From Phragmites australis (lineage: Eukaryota; Streptophyta; Magnoliopsida; Poales; Poaceae), in the NCBI RefSeq assembly GCF_958298935.1, contig NC_084923.1, positions 1,862,501-1,926,500 on the forward strand: DNA of 64,000 bases, in the 5' to 3' direction. Shown here in pieces: positions 11,011 to 22,223 of the stretch (within the stretch, counting starts at the first letter, position 1; each line of letters begins with the position of its first letter). Under the pieces are notes generated by a model that did no database searches, was not told the origin of the DNA, and was given only the letters and a program-made list of their open reading frames with translations. The position numbers and the translations under genes were made by a program.

Positions 11011-12617
11011 GAGTAGATGATGATGAATGAAAGACATGATATTTTAATTGGTGCCTTTGAATAGCTTAGATGGACCGTGTACACCATTTCTAAATTTAGC
11101 CCTCGCAGAGATTTGTGACTAGTTTTTTATGTGATTTTGAAGCCGTGGCATGTCTCTTTGTTGGAGATATGAAATAAGCGACTGAGTTAGAAATTGCAGA
11201 CCTTAATGCTTGGAGACATGCTCTTCTCCATTGCAAGTGTACCTGTGCTATAATTCTTGTATCGGTCTCATTTGACTTTTCTTGCGGAAACTGTTGTTTG
11301 GCCCTGAGTAATGTTTTGTTTCCTTGGACGGTACACAATGTGTATGTCATGGAGGAATTAAATCGATATTTTCTATTTCATTTTCTCATCTGATTGATCG
11401 GTGTTTTCCTCAGACATCTTCTGTTCGTGACCATTGATTCACCACATGACCATGCATGTAAAACTGTTGCTCTATCTAGTACAGAGGAAGGAGGATGCCC
11501 TTGTTTCAGCAATTTTACCCAAGCCATTGCAATTGAGAGAACAGCGTATCCTCTTTCGCCAGTCCTTGTTTCTGCTGTTTACAAGCATATTTCTTCTCCA
11601 GCTAGCTAGCTTGCAATTCTCTTTCTATAGACATATCAAATTATCCAAGCCATTCGGGAGGGCAGGAAACGGGTAGGTTACCGAAAACTGAAAATAGCAG
11701 GAATGAGAAACGACTTGGGTTGTATTTTACCAATTACTACTTGAGTTGCATTTCTATAGAGAATAGGAAAGAATGTGCGAATTGGAAAACACAAAATGTA
11801 ATTGAAATGCTGGCGTAAAATAGAGAATTAGAATTATTGTAGGAATGACCACTTGGATAGGCCATATGGGAAACAGAAGAATTCTAGAGGAATTTTAGCC
11901 ATGGTAAGTTATCTTATTTTATTTGCTTAACAAATCATTGGTAAATATTTCTTCTATCGGTCAGAAAATACATTTCACTATTACCCACCAACAAATAGCA
12001 CCCTTCCAGTGAAAAAACAACAAAAACAAATAGGCCCCGAAGACAAGCAGCGGTATTAGCGTAATAGGAATTTCACAAAGGTTTGAGTGGATGATCAAAA
12101 CTCCTGCAATCGGTATGCATTGAGAAAATTCCTATGAAATACAGTTCACATTCCTATTACCAATCAAACATTTCAATTCCTATGTGAACTGAATTGCTTC
12201 CAAAACCATAAAGAAACCTGTAATACAAAAGTTAGTTGCATTGCACCAGTAAATTAGCCGTTCTGTAAAATATTTAGGCTCTATCGAGCCATAAAACCAA
12301 AACCGTCACAACTCATCCCATCATCATAACATATTCCAGGGTACTTACCAAAAATAACTAACTGATGGATGAAAGATAAACATGAACTAAATTACTGACA
12401 AGTCAGATGATCAAGTTATGTGACACATACCGCAACTTCAATCAGAAGCATACATAGATCGTAAAAAGGATAGCTTCAAAGCTTATAAGCCACCCAAGTT
12501 TGTCCTAACTTCAGCTACTTCAAGCACCAAAATAAAAACGATATCTGTTTCAAAGTTTTTTGATACAAATTATACTGGTTAGCTTTAGGGAGAAAGTACT
12601 CTTTTAAAGATATAGAT
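11011..12617. other. 3' UTR of carrier copy 2, then a gene-free stretch
   Basis: The first 200 bp or so match the 3' flank of copy 1 (6809-7000). From about 11650 the DNA is AT-rich with no convincing frame. No terminal repeats or target-site duplications were recognised. Confidence 0.5.
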
Positions 12618-12718
12618 TCACTCCACCGTACAGTAACCAAAATCAACATCACTCCAGTTCATCTGCAAGGAAAAAAACATAACCTTGTTAGCGCAAAGTG
12701 ACAATCGTCCATCTAATT
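12618..12718 (-). CDS. Two small C-terminal exons of an unidentified minus-strand gene
   Basis: On the minus strand there are two consecutive exon-like blocks with good splice sites and compatible phase: 12684-12718 (after TGTTTCAG, ending AACAAG|GTTATG) and 12618-12662 (after CCTTGCAG). Together they read LDGRLSLCANK then MNWSDVDFGYCTVE and stop. The 21-bp gap is far too short for a plant intron, so the two blocks may be alternative acceptors or one of them may be false. I do not recognise the peptide. Upstream exons would lie between 12.7 and 13.4 kb, where the minus strand becomes GC-rich, but I could not join them. Confidence 0.25.
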
Positions 12719-13750
12719 CTGAAACATCCAACAAGTGCATGACACACATTGGACAGTTAAGATAATGTATTACATTGGAAAGCACCAACCAACTGAATTC
12801 CACGTAGAAGAGTGAGTAGGTCGTAAGAGGAATTAAAAAGAAGAGTGACACTATGATAAATATGTCTCAAACATTGAAACACTCCATAAATTTGCCGTGC
12901 ACAAATCAGAAATACAATAATTGAAGCATTAGCAATGAAACGGAGAGCTATAAAGAAAATTTCCACTGAACATTAGACTTTTCCCTTACGAGCCATCGAA
13001 AAACTTGACTAACCTTCCATGCCACTGTTTTGAAATTTCTAGCCTATCCATACCATTTCCGTAACTTAAGTTAGATTGCATCGCCGTTAGAGAGGGGGTC
13101 GAAAATTTGAACCTGGTATGAAAAAGGAAAGTTAAGTTTTTTTGGCACATAAAAGAAAAGTGTAACATGAGGTGCCGTACAGCGACAAGTTTGATATAAA
13201 GCCCACACCAACGAGGACACGAACCTGCAGGCTCCACTGCCGCGCGCCATGCCATCCCGGCCTGCCATGGCCCAGTCGGTCTCCCTCTCGGCCTCACCGG
13301 GAGATCGACCTCTCACCATTACGAACCCAGAAGCAAACAGAGCAGTAAATTTCGGGAACAAAGCAACCAGCAATGCAATCACGTGTGCTCTTGCAAATGT
13401 GGCGTTACAAAATGGCAGGAAAGCCTCGGGGTTCAACGAGCCGCGTTGTCACCCCAGCGTGCCGATAGGCCAACGAAATGCCAGCCTAAAACGGCGCTGC
13501 AGTGCCGTCGTCCCCACCGGTGGTCGTCCTCCCCGTCCAGCCTATCGCTTGCTCCCTGCCCATGTGCGTGTGCGGGCACACCATGCAAATGGCCGCACTA
13601 CCGTTCGTGCCCCGAACCTCACCAACCTCGCTAATCATAGTTAATTAGCTAGTGGCCTGTGACTGGCTAACAGCTTACTCATCTCGCTGCTACTAGCTAG
13701 CTAGTAGTTCACTTCAGTCTTTGGCGGTAGTGTGAGGCGTTGCCGCGGCC

Positions 13751-14947
13751 ATGGCGATGCGGCGCGTTGTTGCGGCGGCGTTGCTGGCCTGCCTCCTGCT
13801 GCCGATGGCCTCGGTGCGCGGGCGCAACATCACGGCTATGCTCGGCGGATACAAAGAGTACAAGCTGTACAACAAGTACCTGTCGGAGACGAAGGTGTGC
13901 GACGAGATCAACGCGCGGCAGTCGACGTCGATGACCATCCTCGTGCTCTCCGACGATGCCATGTCCAAGCTCGTCTCCGACGCCGGGGAATCTCTGGCCG
14001 CCATCAAGAACGCGCTCCGCCTCCTCTCGGTGCTCGACTACTACGACCGCAAGAAGGTGAAGAAATACGGCAGCGAGAGCGCCGCCACGCTCTACCAGGC
14101 CACCGGCGACGCCGTCAGCACCACGGGAAACGTCAAGGTCACCGACCAGGACGGCAGCAATTACGGCTTCGCGTCCGCCACTCCCGGCGCCAAGGTATCC
14201 ACCGTGACCAAGGAGGTCAAGACGATGTCGTTCAAGTTCTCCATCCTCGAGATCTCGGCACCCGTCGAGTTCGACGGCCTCTTCGACACACCGACGACGT
14301 CCAACCTCACACGGCTTCTGGAGAAGGCCGGGTGCAAGCGATTTGCGGCGCTCGTCGCCAGCACCGGCGTGCTCAAGACGTACGAGTCGGCCATGGACAA
14401 CGGACTCACCCTGTTCGCGCCCGACGACGACGCGTTCCAGGCGAAGGGCGCGCTCGACGTCAAGAATATGTCCAGCGCCGACCTTGTCACGCTCCTCAAG
14501 TACCACGCGCTGCCGGAGTACTACCCCAAGACGTCGCTCAAGGCGGTGAAGGGCCCGCTCCGCACGCTGGCCTCGACCAAGGCCGGGAAGGACGACGTCT
14601 CGGTGGTGGCGCAGGGCGACGACGTCTCGCTCGCCACCGGCGGCGGCAAGTCCCGCGTGGCGGACACGGTCCTGGACAACACGCCGTTCTGCTTGCTCAA
14701 GGTGGACAGCCTCTTAGTGCCGGCCGAGCTCGCCGGGGCGCCGGAGCCAGCCGCGCCGGCGCCTTCTCCCACGGAGGCGCCACAGAGCTCTCCGCCCGCG
14801 CCGCAACCGGCGGACGCGTCTTCGGTGGCCGCGGATCACGCGGATCACAAGTCCAAGAAGGCGTCGTCCGCCGTTGCATCTCGGTCAGTCGGTGGTACGT
14901 TCGCGGCGGCGGCCGTGTGTTCCGTCGTGCTTGCGTCCCTGCTGTGA
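13751..14947 (+). CDS. Fasciclin-like arabinogalactan protein with two FAS1 domains
   Basis: Single-exon gene, 398 residues, strongly GC-biased codons as in many grass genes. Features in order: signal peptide (residues 1-25, hydrophobic AAALLACLLLP core); FAS1 domain 1 (about 26-165, starting RNITAML, with MTILVLSDDAM as its H1 region); FAS1 domain 2 (about 185-325, with LTLFAPDDDAF and LLKYHALPEYY as H1 and YH motifs); an Ala/Pro/Ser arabinogalactan region (about 332-362, several AP and SP pairs for hydroxyproline O-glycosylation); and a hydrophobic C-terminal tail ending CSVVLASLL, a GPI-anchor signal. N-glycosylation sequons include NIT, NLT and NMS. The layout matches the two-FAS1 FLA subgroup (FLA1/2/8/10-like); such proteins act at the cell surface and wall in adhesion and growth. 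The start is set by the first ATG of a clean signal peptide. Confidence 0.95.
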   Translation: MAMRRVVAAALLACLLLPMASVRGRNITAMLGGYKEYKLYNKYLSETKVCDEINARQSTSMTILVLSDDAMSKLVSDAGESLAAIKNALRLLSVLDYYDRKKVKKYGSESAATLYQATGDAVSTTGNVKVTDQDGSNYGFASATPGAKVSTVTKEVKTMSFKFSILEISAPVEFDGLFDTPTTSNLTRLLEKAGCKRFAALVASTGVLKTYESAMDNGLTLFAPDDDAFQAKGALDVKNMSSADLVTLLKYHALPEYYPKTSLKAVKGPLRTLASTKAGKDDVSVVAQGDDVSLATGGGKSRVADTVLDNTPFCLLKVDSLLVPAELAGAPEPAAPAPSPTEAPQSSPPAPQPADASSVAADHADHKSKKASSAVASRSVGGTFAAAAVCSVVLASLL

Positions 14948-16356
14948 TGGTAGTGAACATTGGCACATCCATAGTTGCTTGGCAGCTCGTCTCATGGCTT
15001 CAAGCAGATACTATGTTTTCCTTCGATCCTTTTCCCTTCCCGTTTTGGGCTGTTCATTGATTGTACGAGGATGCTACATTGACATTTCTCTGTGTAATTT
15101 GGGAAAACTTTGTACATTTTTCTTCTTTCGTGTTTAGTTTCAGAACACATACTCCGGTTCCAGAGGTTACAGAGCATTCGTGCCAGTTCGTACACCTTCC
15201 AGATCCTGAGATCCAATCCTGTTTGACGCAAGAAGATTATTCAAGCAGTAAAAGGAGAAGTCGATGGGAGATGATGTTACATCTAAGAACAGATCTGGAA
15301 ACTAATTTTTTGGCTGACACAGATCTGAAAACTTTACTGGTCCCCGAGTGGAGTGGCATTGCAGTATTGCACTGAGTTGTAAATTGGACGGAGCTGATCA
15401 TGTGAGTTTTGTCCTTTGAGCCCGGCCTACGGATGCTCATTTGCTGGCGTAATCAAAGATGGCCGGATTTTGCGGAATGACCTCGCCGCGATCCTCTCCA
15501 GGCTCCACACCACCGCCGGCGACAATAGCACGGTCGGACGGGGGCATACAGGAGGTCTTAGCCATGCGTATAATTTAAGAGAGAAATATATTTAGATGTT
15601 TACGTATACTGTTACAATTTTATCTAATAGATATAAATATACATATATAGTCTAGTTTGAGAGGAAAACTTACTTCCACAGCCTGACTCTTTAGATGTAG
15701 ACTTATATATCAACTCATGCAGATAGATCTACTTATCAACGTCACACAATCATCTTTATACTAACAATTAATCATAATCTCAACTTGCAACTGCTCATAC
15801 GACCTCAAATTCAATCAATCAAATAGAATATCAATTCATTATGTATAGATAAATACAACCAATTAAATATTTTTCTTTTCAATAAATATAATTCTAAATA
15901 ACCTGCTTTTTCTCAACGCGGTAGATCCGTGTGCGTTGGTGGAGGTTTGAACTTCTAAACAGTCGACAACAACTGGGTTTGGGAAACAAAATAGCAATTG
16001 GAGGTCAGGGAACATAATAGCGACCGGAGCGCGAGGCTGATTTTTTTATATATATTTTTAAGATTAGATGAGCCGTGCACGGCATGAGACACTCACTATA
16101 TTTACTTAAGCGAAGACGGGCGAATATAAGCTGCTCTCTGCCCCTATTAAATGGGGATATCTGATGGCATCATCATCACGGCGATCCTGAAAAATGAGAA
16201 CAAGTCATCATTTTCTTAGTCCCATTGGCTAATGAGAAGTCCTGGACTGGCGTCACTTTTCTTTGCAGACGGCTTATTTTTCTTCTTTTGCATTTCTTTG
16301 CGGATGCCTTCCTTTTTCCTTGAAGGTGGAGAGCATAGAAAGCACTCCTTACCTCC
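14948..16356. other. 3' flank of the FLA gene and AT-rich intergenic DNA
   Basis: No coding sequence supported. A short GC-rich island at about 15460-15560 has no clear frame. The rest is AT-rich and I recognise no element limits. Confidence 0.4.
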
Positions 16357-17240
16357 ACTACCACAGATCACGTTATTATAGATGTTTTTTTAACACATAT
16401 CACAAATAGTAAACGAAGTTGTCTGTAATACGATATTAAACTTGTTATAGATAGGTAATTATTTGCCTGTAATACGACAAAGCACATATGGTTTTATTAA
16501 AAACCATCTGTGATATTATTATTTTTTTTAAAAATAATATTTTTAACTAGGAAAAATAAAAAAAAATTGCACCAAGCCACCGCAGTCACACGTCACTGAG
16601 TCATACGATTTTTTACGCAAAATATACACACGTGTGGTTTGTATGCATCAAACCTGTGACCTCATGTTTCACGTGTAGCTTTATTACCATCTTACATGTA
16701 CATCATTGCTAATAGTAATATGATATTATATCATTTTGATCCTTATCGTTCAAAAATTTAGATAATTATTTAGTTATCTAAATAACTTTAAATGAAAAAT
16801 TATAAACTACAAAGTTGTATATCTTATCAAAAACTACAATTTCATATAAAAAGTTTCTTAATCTGACTTCATATTAATATTTTATGAATTTTCAAATATA
16901 TACTACATACAAATATTTATAAAAACTCGTCCGTATTAATCATCTAGACATAGACGGATATTTATAAAAAACCGTTTATATCTATAAGAGTGAGAACACA
17001 CAGACAATTTTTCATACGGAGCTATCTGTGTCGTTTAACAACACACGGACAGTTTTTCAAGAAACCGTATGTATTTAGGAACCGTTAACATACAAATGAC
17101 CTTTTAAAACTATTTATGTGTTTTCGCTCCGCTAGATGGTTGAAAATTTATAGATTTTTTTCTATCAACTGTCTATATATAATTTATCAGTGATGGCTTT
17201 TGAGTAACCGTCCGTAGCTTTTTTTTTACGGAGATTAACT
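16357..17240. mobile_element. CACTA-like subterminal repeat region (tentative)
   Basis: A degenerate motif resembling AAACCGTCTGTGAT or ACCGTCCGTGT recurs in both orientations (near 16490-16515, 16965-16985, 17020-17090 and 17200-17220), as in the subterminal regions of En/Spm (CACTA) elements. The sequence CACTACCACAGATCACG at about 16355 could be a left end. I found no matching right end ending in TAGTG and no 3-bp target duplication, so this may be a broken element or a chance cluster. Confidence 0.25.
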
Positions 17241-17841
17241 CAGTTTGTATTAAAAGCCAACCAGAAGGTTCACGACATCATCAGAAGGAGAAAACAGACA
17301 AAAACGAAGTGGTCTTTGATCGTTTCTGTGTAGCGGTTGTTTTATTCGAGACTTTGTATTCTTCTGGTGCCTTGATCATAATATATATATATATACTACT
17401 TCATATCGCCGAAGGAAATGGAGGCCATCGGAGGCCTCTGGCGCCTCCCCGCGACGCGTGCCCCCGCAGCCGCGATCGAACGGCCGCGGCCGAAGGAAAC
17501 GAGACCCGTGACTCCCTCCACGCGTCACGTAGCACAGCGCGCCGTGTGCCGGTCGTGCCGCGTGCGTCGACGGGCGCAGCGCGGCGCGTGCCGGTCGTCC
17601 CGCGTGCATCGATGGCCGCGTCGTAGGTACCTCTGGACAGTTTTGCGTCGCCGTGCTTGGATGTGCTCCCCGCTCCCCGCAGCGACGGCCGAGAGGCTCG
17701 AGCGCGCGGATAAGGATGGCCTCCCCAGCCTGCGGTCCCTTCCGCGATAAGGATGACTGCACGCGGCGCGGCCACGACGAGGACCTACTCCCACAGCGCC
17801 CCACCGCCGTGCACCGAGTGACGCCGCCCGCCATGACCGCT

Positions 17842-18050
17842 GCCGAGCTAGCTCCCGCGACGGTGGCCGGCTGCATCGCGGATCCGACCCCCGGTGACCC
17901 CGTGGTGGACTGCACCGGCCAGGGCCTCTGGTTCGTGGAGGCCACCGCGAGCTGCGCACTCGCCGACGTGAACTACCTCGAGCGCCCGCTACTCATCCCC
18001 AAGGAGGAGCTGCTTCTACTCATCCCCAAGGAGGAGATGCTTCCCCGCCC
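17842..18050 (+). pseudogene. BAHD acyltransferase gene fragment
   Basis: One plus frame here reads [15 protein letters not shown], then [19 protein letters not shown], then [11 protein letters not shown]. In BAHD acyl-CoA-dependent acyltransferases this segment follows the YPxAGR motif near residues 80-140. Only about 60 residues are present: the catalytic HXXXD and C-terminal DFGWG motifs are missing, and the flanking open frame is low-complexity GC-rich sequence unlike BAHD. The segment carries a 27-bp tandem duplication (17989-18015 and 18016-18042), so LLIPKEE occurs twice. I infer a truncated fragment, perhaps picked up by a transposon. The larger open frame from 17653 to 18354 is not a credible protein. 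Confidence 0.6.
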
Positions 18051-19769
18051 TCTCGGATCGTCGTCGTCACCTAGGTCAGTCCCGACCTCCTTTTCCCGAT
18101 TTCCACCCCGGCCGCCGCCCCCGCCGCCACCTCTCCTTCGGGGGCCTGATTCCCACCGCCATTCCGCTTCCTCCCACCGCGCCTCTGTGTATGAGGCCAG
18201 GTCGATGGTGGGGAGGGCGCGGCGACGTCGCTGCTACTCTCTCGGCGGCGGCCGCCTCGACCTCACAAGATCCCGAGCGCCGCAGACACCTCGACCATCC
18301 CGGCAGCAGATTCAGACATCCGTGACCTCGCCGGAGCCGGGTCCAGCAGCCTAGATTTGTAAGGCAACTCGACCATGGCTCTCCCATGCCACCGGATTCG
18401 TCGCCCAAAGGAGGTCAGTCGCCATGTGCATCCCGTGTCCTACCGCAGCTCACCGCCACAGTAGCATCGCCGTGATCGGCCGCTACGCGCCCCATCGGTC
18501 CACCGATAAGGACAGGGCCGCGGCGGCAGGAGCGACGGCCTCATATACTACAGCCTGCAGCATCCTTTCCCCACGCCCTTCCATATCGGGTCTTGCGGAT
18601 GGCTTCTTCATCGTATCTTCGATGACGGTCTACACAGATCCACCGCAATACAAGAAAACAGCAAGCTCGCATGTGCGCAGTAGAGAGAAGCCTCTGCGAG
18701 GACAATGGCACGAAGTGGCCAGCCGGCGCTGGCGTGGGAGGGACCATGGAGCTTTCGTGCGGAGGCAGCAGCCATCGGCCGGCTGGCACTTGCGCGGGAG
18801 GTGACTGCGAGTGCTCAGGCGAAAGCAGCAGCGTCCAGAAGAAGCTACGCACATCTCCCTTCTATCAACTCATGGTACATGACTTCGTTCTATCCTTGCC
18901 TCATGAACTAACACTACCAACTTTCCTATCTTTCTTCTCCAATATGGCTCCTAAATTTTTTTACTCATGTGTTTTATCGCTTAATTGATTACAGTTGTTC
19001 TGGGAAAAATGCACATCTGCGATCTCGCTGGTCATGTCATCAAAGTCTGAGTTACCTTGGCTTAAGAAATTGGTCAACAAGGTTGCAGACAGCTCAAGGA
19101 TGCAATGACCAAAAGTTTCGAACCCATCGGTTCATGATCTTGACATAAAAATATAATTTTGTGTTCGACAACTATGGTCTGCTAATAATAGTGCATCTCT
19201 GTTTTCTTATACCGGTCCAAGTTAAGTGCATCTCTCTTTATGTTTTTCCCCCTCCAAAGATGATGATTTTGTTATTGTAAGAGAAACAATCCAGTGCATG
19301 CCAAAAAAGGAACATAGGAAGCAATGCCATAACAATTTCTGTTCCAGTAGTCCAGTGGGTCTCTTATTTTGTCATTGTCGATTGTGATGATAACGTGGTC
19401 AATGTCATTTTTACTTGACGATTATTTGAAAAATTTTGGTCGGTATCGGAGATACCAAGAATAGACAGTATATGCGTTGCTGTGATTGAGGATCAATTTG
19501 GCATATTTGCCAATGCGCTTTCTGTGATTTAGAGTTGGTTTGCCTTTTAATTGCCATATGTTTACATCATTGAGTGTTATCTAGCTAGAAAAAAAAAAGT
19601 TGCCTCACCAGAGCTTCTTGTGTCTGAAGGGGTCAGCTGTCATTCTCCTCCCAAAGAGGTTCTCTGGAGTTGGTTTTCGAAACAAAGCTGGTGGAGGTAT
19701 TAATAGCATATCTGTATCCTTTGACATTTTAATTCCAATACTGATCCTCTTGAGTTGGCTCCTGTATAA
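18051..19769. other. GC-rich then AT-rich DNA, no gene recognised
   Basis: From 18051 to about 18900 the DNA is GC-rich and open in several frames, but the predicted peptides are Arg/Pro/Ser-rich with no known motif. From 18960 to 19769 it becomes AT-rich. The GC-rich part may belong to the same captured segment as the BAHD fragment. Confidence 0.35.
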
Positions 19770-19774
19770 GTTGT

Positions 19775-22218
19775 TGTATGACGCCATTTTGACGTACACT
19801 TGCACCCGCATACGAATATACATACTCATATACATAAGAAAAAGAAAAAAAAAGAAAAAAAAGGGGAGAAAGCCTGGCCAACCCCTTTTGTTTCGGCCGG
19901 CCCGGCCTTTTTTTTCTCCTCCGGCCCAGCTGGCCCACACCGAACCCTCTCCTATCTAGCCGATTCGGCCCAGGCGCCCCATCGGCCTTCTCCTTCCTCC
20001 AGACTGAGCGGCACACGCACGCCAGGGGAGCCGCCTCTCTCTCCAACGGTAGCCGCCCCCCTTCTCTCCCTCAAATCCCCCCTCTATCTCCACCAAATCA
20101 CCCCCAAATCCACTTAAAACGGGATCCCCATCTTATCTCCAACAATTTCCCCACGAATCCCAACTGATTTGAGCCGAATCCCCAACCGAATCGCGGGATT
20201 TTCGCATCCGGTGGCTCATGGTTGGTGCTTATATAAGGAGATGCATCGATTCGTTAAAAAGAGCTAGAGAGGGAGCTAGAGAGAGATCTAGAGAGAGAGA
20301 GAAAGAGAGAGAGAGAGGGGGGAGTTTTGCTGCGTCGAAACCGTGCCGCCAGGACGCGTCTCCGATCCGTCGCGATCATCACCATGTCTGCGCCCTGAGG
20401 TGAGGCCTAGCTGTGATTTCCTTCCCCTTTGATGCTATGTGATGGCCGGCCATCGTGCCATGCGGATGCTTTCGTGCCGTCGTCGTGGCCGGTGATGAAA
20501 TCTGAGGCACGACCGGTAGCGATCCTCTCTTGTGCTCTGTCCGGCCTTTGTGCCGTGCACCTGTGTTGCCATGACCGATGAGGTTAAAACCGAGGCCCGG
20601 CTGCTGTTTTTGGCTGCCTGTGTCCGGCCGTCACGCTGTGAAGATGACCTGTGCCGGTCACGCGCCGCTGACGCCTGTGCTCTGGCCGCATGCCGACGGA
20701 TGCCCGCGCTCCGGCCACGCGCCGTTGAAGCCTGTGCCCCGGCTGTGTGTCGATAAAGCCTGTGCTGCCACCGTGTGCTGTGAAGCATTGTGTCGTCTCC
20801 GTATACGTACCCCGGCTGCCGCATGCTCTCTTCTCTGGAGCCCGACCACTATCACCATGCTGGTTTCCCCTCTCTGAGGGCTATATGTTGCTATCCTTTC
20901 TGAATGGATAGAAATCTCGTGATTGCTTACATCTGGACATGCTCATATTGACACCGAATTCGGCTCATAGCATGAATGCGGCACCTCGCTCTTGTCATAC
21001 TGTGTTGCGTTTCATCTTATTGCTATCTTGATCACCTGATGAGTGTGGGTTGTTCTACTACATCCCCATAAATTCCGATGCTCATTGATAGACGATTGCA
21101 GTTAAGATACTTTCAGAGAACCATATGGCTGGTTGTTCCCATTACTGGGTCTTGGCGTTGATCTTCTTCTGCTATGTTATATTCATTGGGGCCGGTAAGG
21201 AGGCTCTCTGAGGATTGCCCTGATTTTGACAGATCGGTTGGGATTGTCATGATACTCTGTTGCCATGGGAACCCTCTTGTTGGTTATGTTGTTTCTATGA
21301 AAGCTCTCTTGTTGATGGTGCTGTTACCGTGGAGGCCCTCCTACCGGCTGTGATGCTGCCCCTTGGTGCCCTGTTATGCTACTGTAGCTCGCTGGTGACT
21401 GCCCTTGTTGCTGCGGCCATAAAAGATGTGCTACGGATGCTGCCTCGTGATAATCATGTAATGCAAAAGAATATGAAAGGAGGGTTTTGTTTGGTTGCCC
21501 CAGTATAAAATTATTGCCAGAGACCTAATCCTTTTTAAGGATGTTCGATGCTATGGCTTTCGCCTCTGTGGCATGTTGCCTTCGGAAAGGCCAATGAGGA
21601 TACGTCTGAGGCCCCGAAGAGGGAGTTAGTGAGTCAAGCACGGCGTCGGAGCTCCTGGTTGTGGCCATGCTGCCGCTTCCGGTAGAAGCTACGCGTCGTG
21701 CCACGCTCCTAGCTCACCTCTTCGCACATAAACATAATTCTGAGGCCTACGCGGCCGATGATGACCCGGGATACATAAACGGTCCAAAAAGCTCATGCTA
21801 GACTGTGTTCCCGTTCTTTACTGCTCTTGATTTCTAACGCTTACTTTGCTTGGTCTTTGTCGCGTGTGACTACAGCCTTGCAGACTCGGAGACGACCTCG
21901 GTATGACGACCGCCAGAGCACTTAATCGGAGGTAGCCTGAAGACGGGTGTAATTAACCGAAGAGCTTCACGAAGCCCCGGGAACCAAGAAAAAGCAATCG
22001 CCAGATCGTGAAGATAGTCAGATAGCGTGTGCGTTGTGGAGTAAAAATGTATATGAGAAACTGTACTTTATGATTTCAACATGAATGAATAAAGTTACAT
22101 GTTTTCGATTATTACATTCTCCTGTCTTTTGTATACTCTGTATACTGGCACGCCCGCAATATTACATACACAGTTTCAAACGCAATTCAAACGCGAGAAG
22201 TTTTGAATCCGCGAAACA
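19775..22218 (+). mobile_element. Probable solo LTR of a retrotransposon, about 2.4 kb
   Basis: The segment starts TGTATGACGCC and ends GCGAAACA, with TGT...ACA ends, and is flanked by GTTGT on both sides (19770-19774 and 22219-22223). The inside is LTR-like: a TATA box TATATAAG at 20230-20237 followed by a GA-rich stretch, a GC-rich zone with short repeats of the type (T/C)GGCC(G/A)C(A/G)(T/C)GC(C/G), and AATAAA at 22087. No gag, pol or primer-binding site is present. A TGT(A/G)TGACGCC start is common in grass Gypsy LTRs (recalled, not searched). The limits rest on one 5-bp duplication, so they are moderately certain. Open frames within it are not genes. Confidence 0.55.
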
Positions 22219-22223
22219 GTTGT

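Noticed and set aside
13709..14506. 265-codon minus-strand open frame opposite FLA
   Set aside because: Antisense shadow of the FLA gene caused by GC-rich third codon positions.
13732..15060. 442-codon open frame overlapping the FLA gene
   Set aside because: It is a shadow frame of the GC-rich FLA coding sequence; the FLA frame has the signal peptide, FAS1 motifs and GPI signal.
17653..18354. Long GC-rich open frame of 233 codons
   Set aside because: Only the 60-residue BAHD-like segment is protein-like; the rest is Arg/Pro/Ser low-complexity sequence, as expected of GC-rich DNA with few stops.
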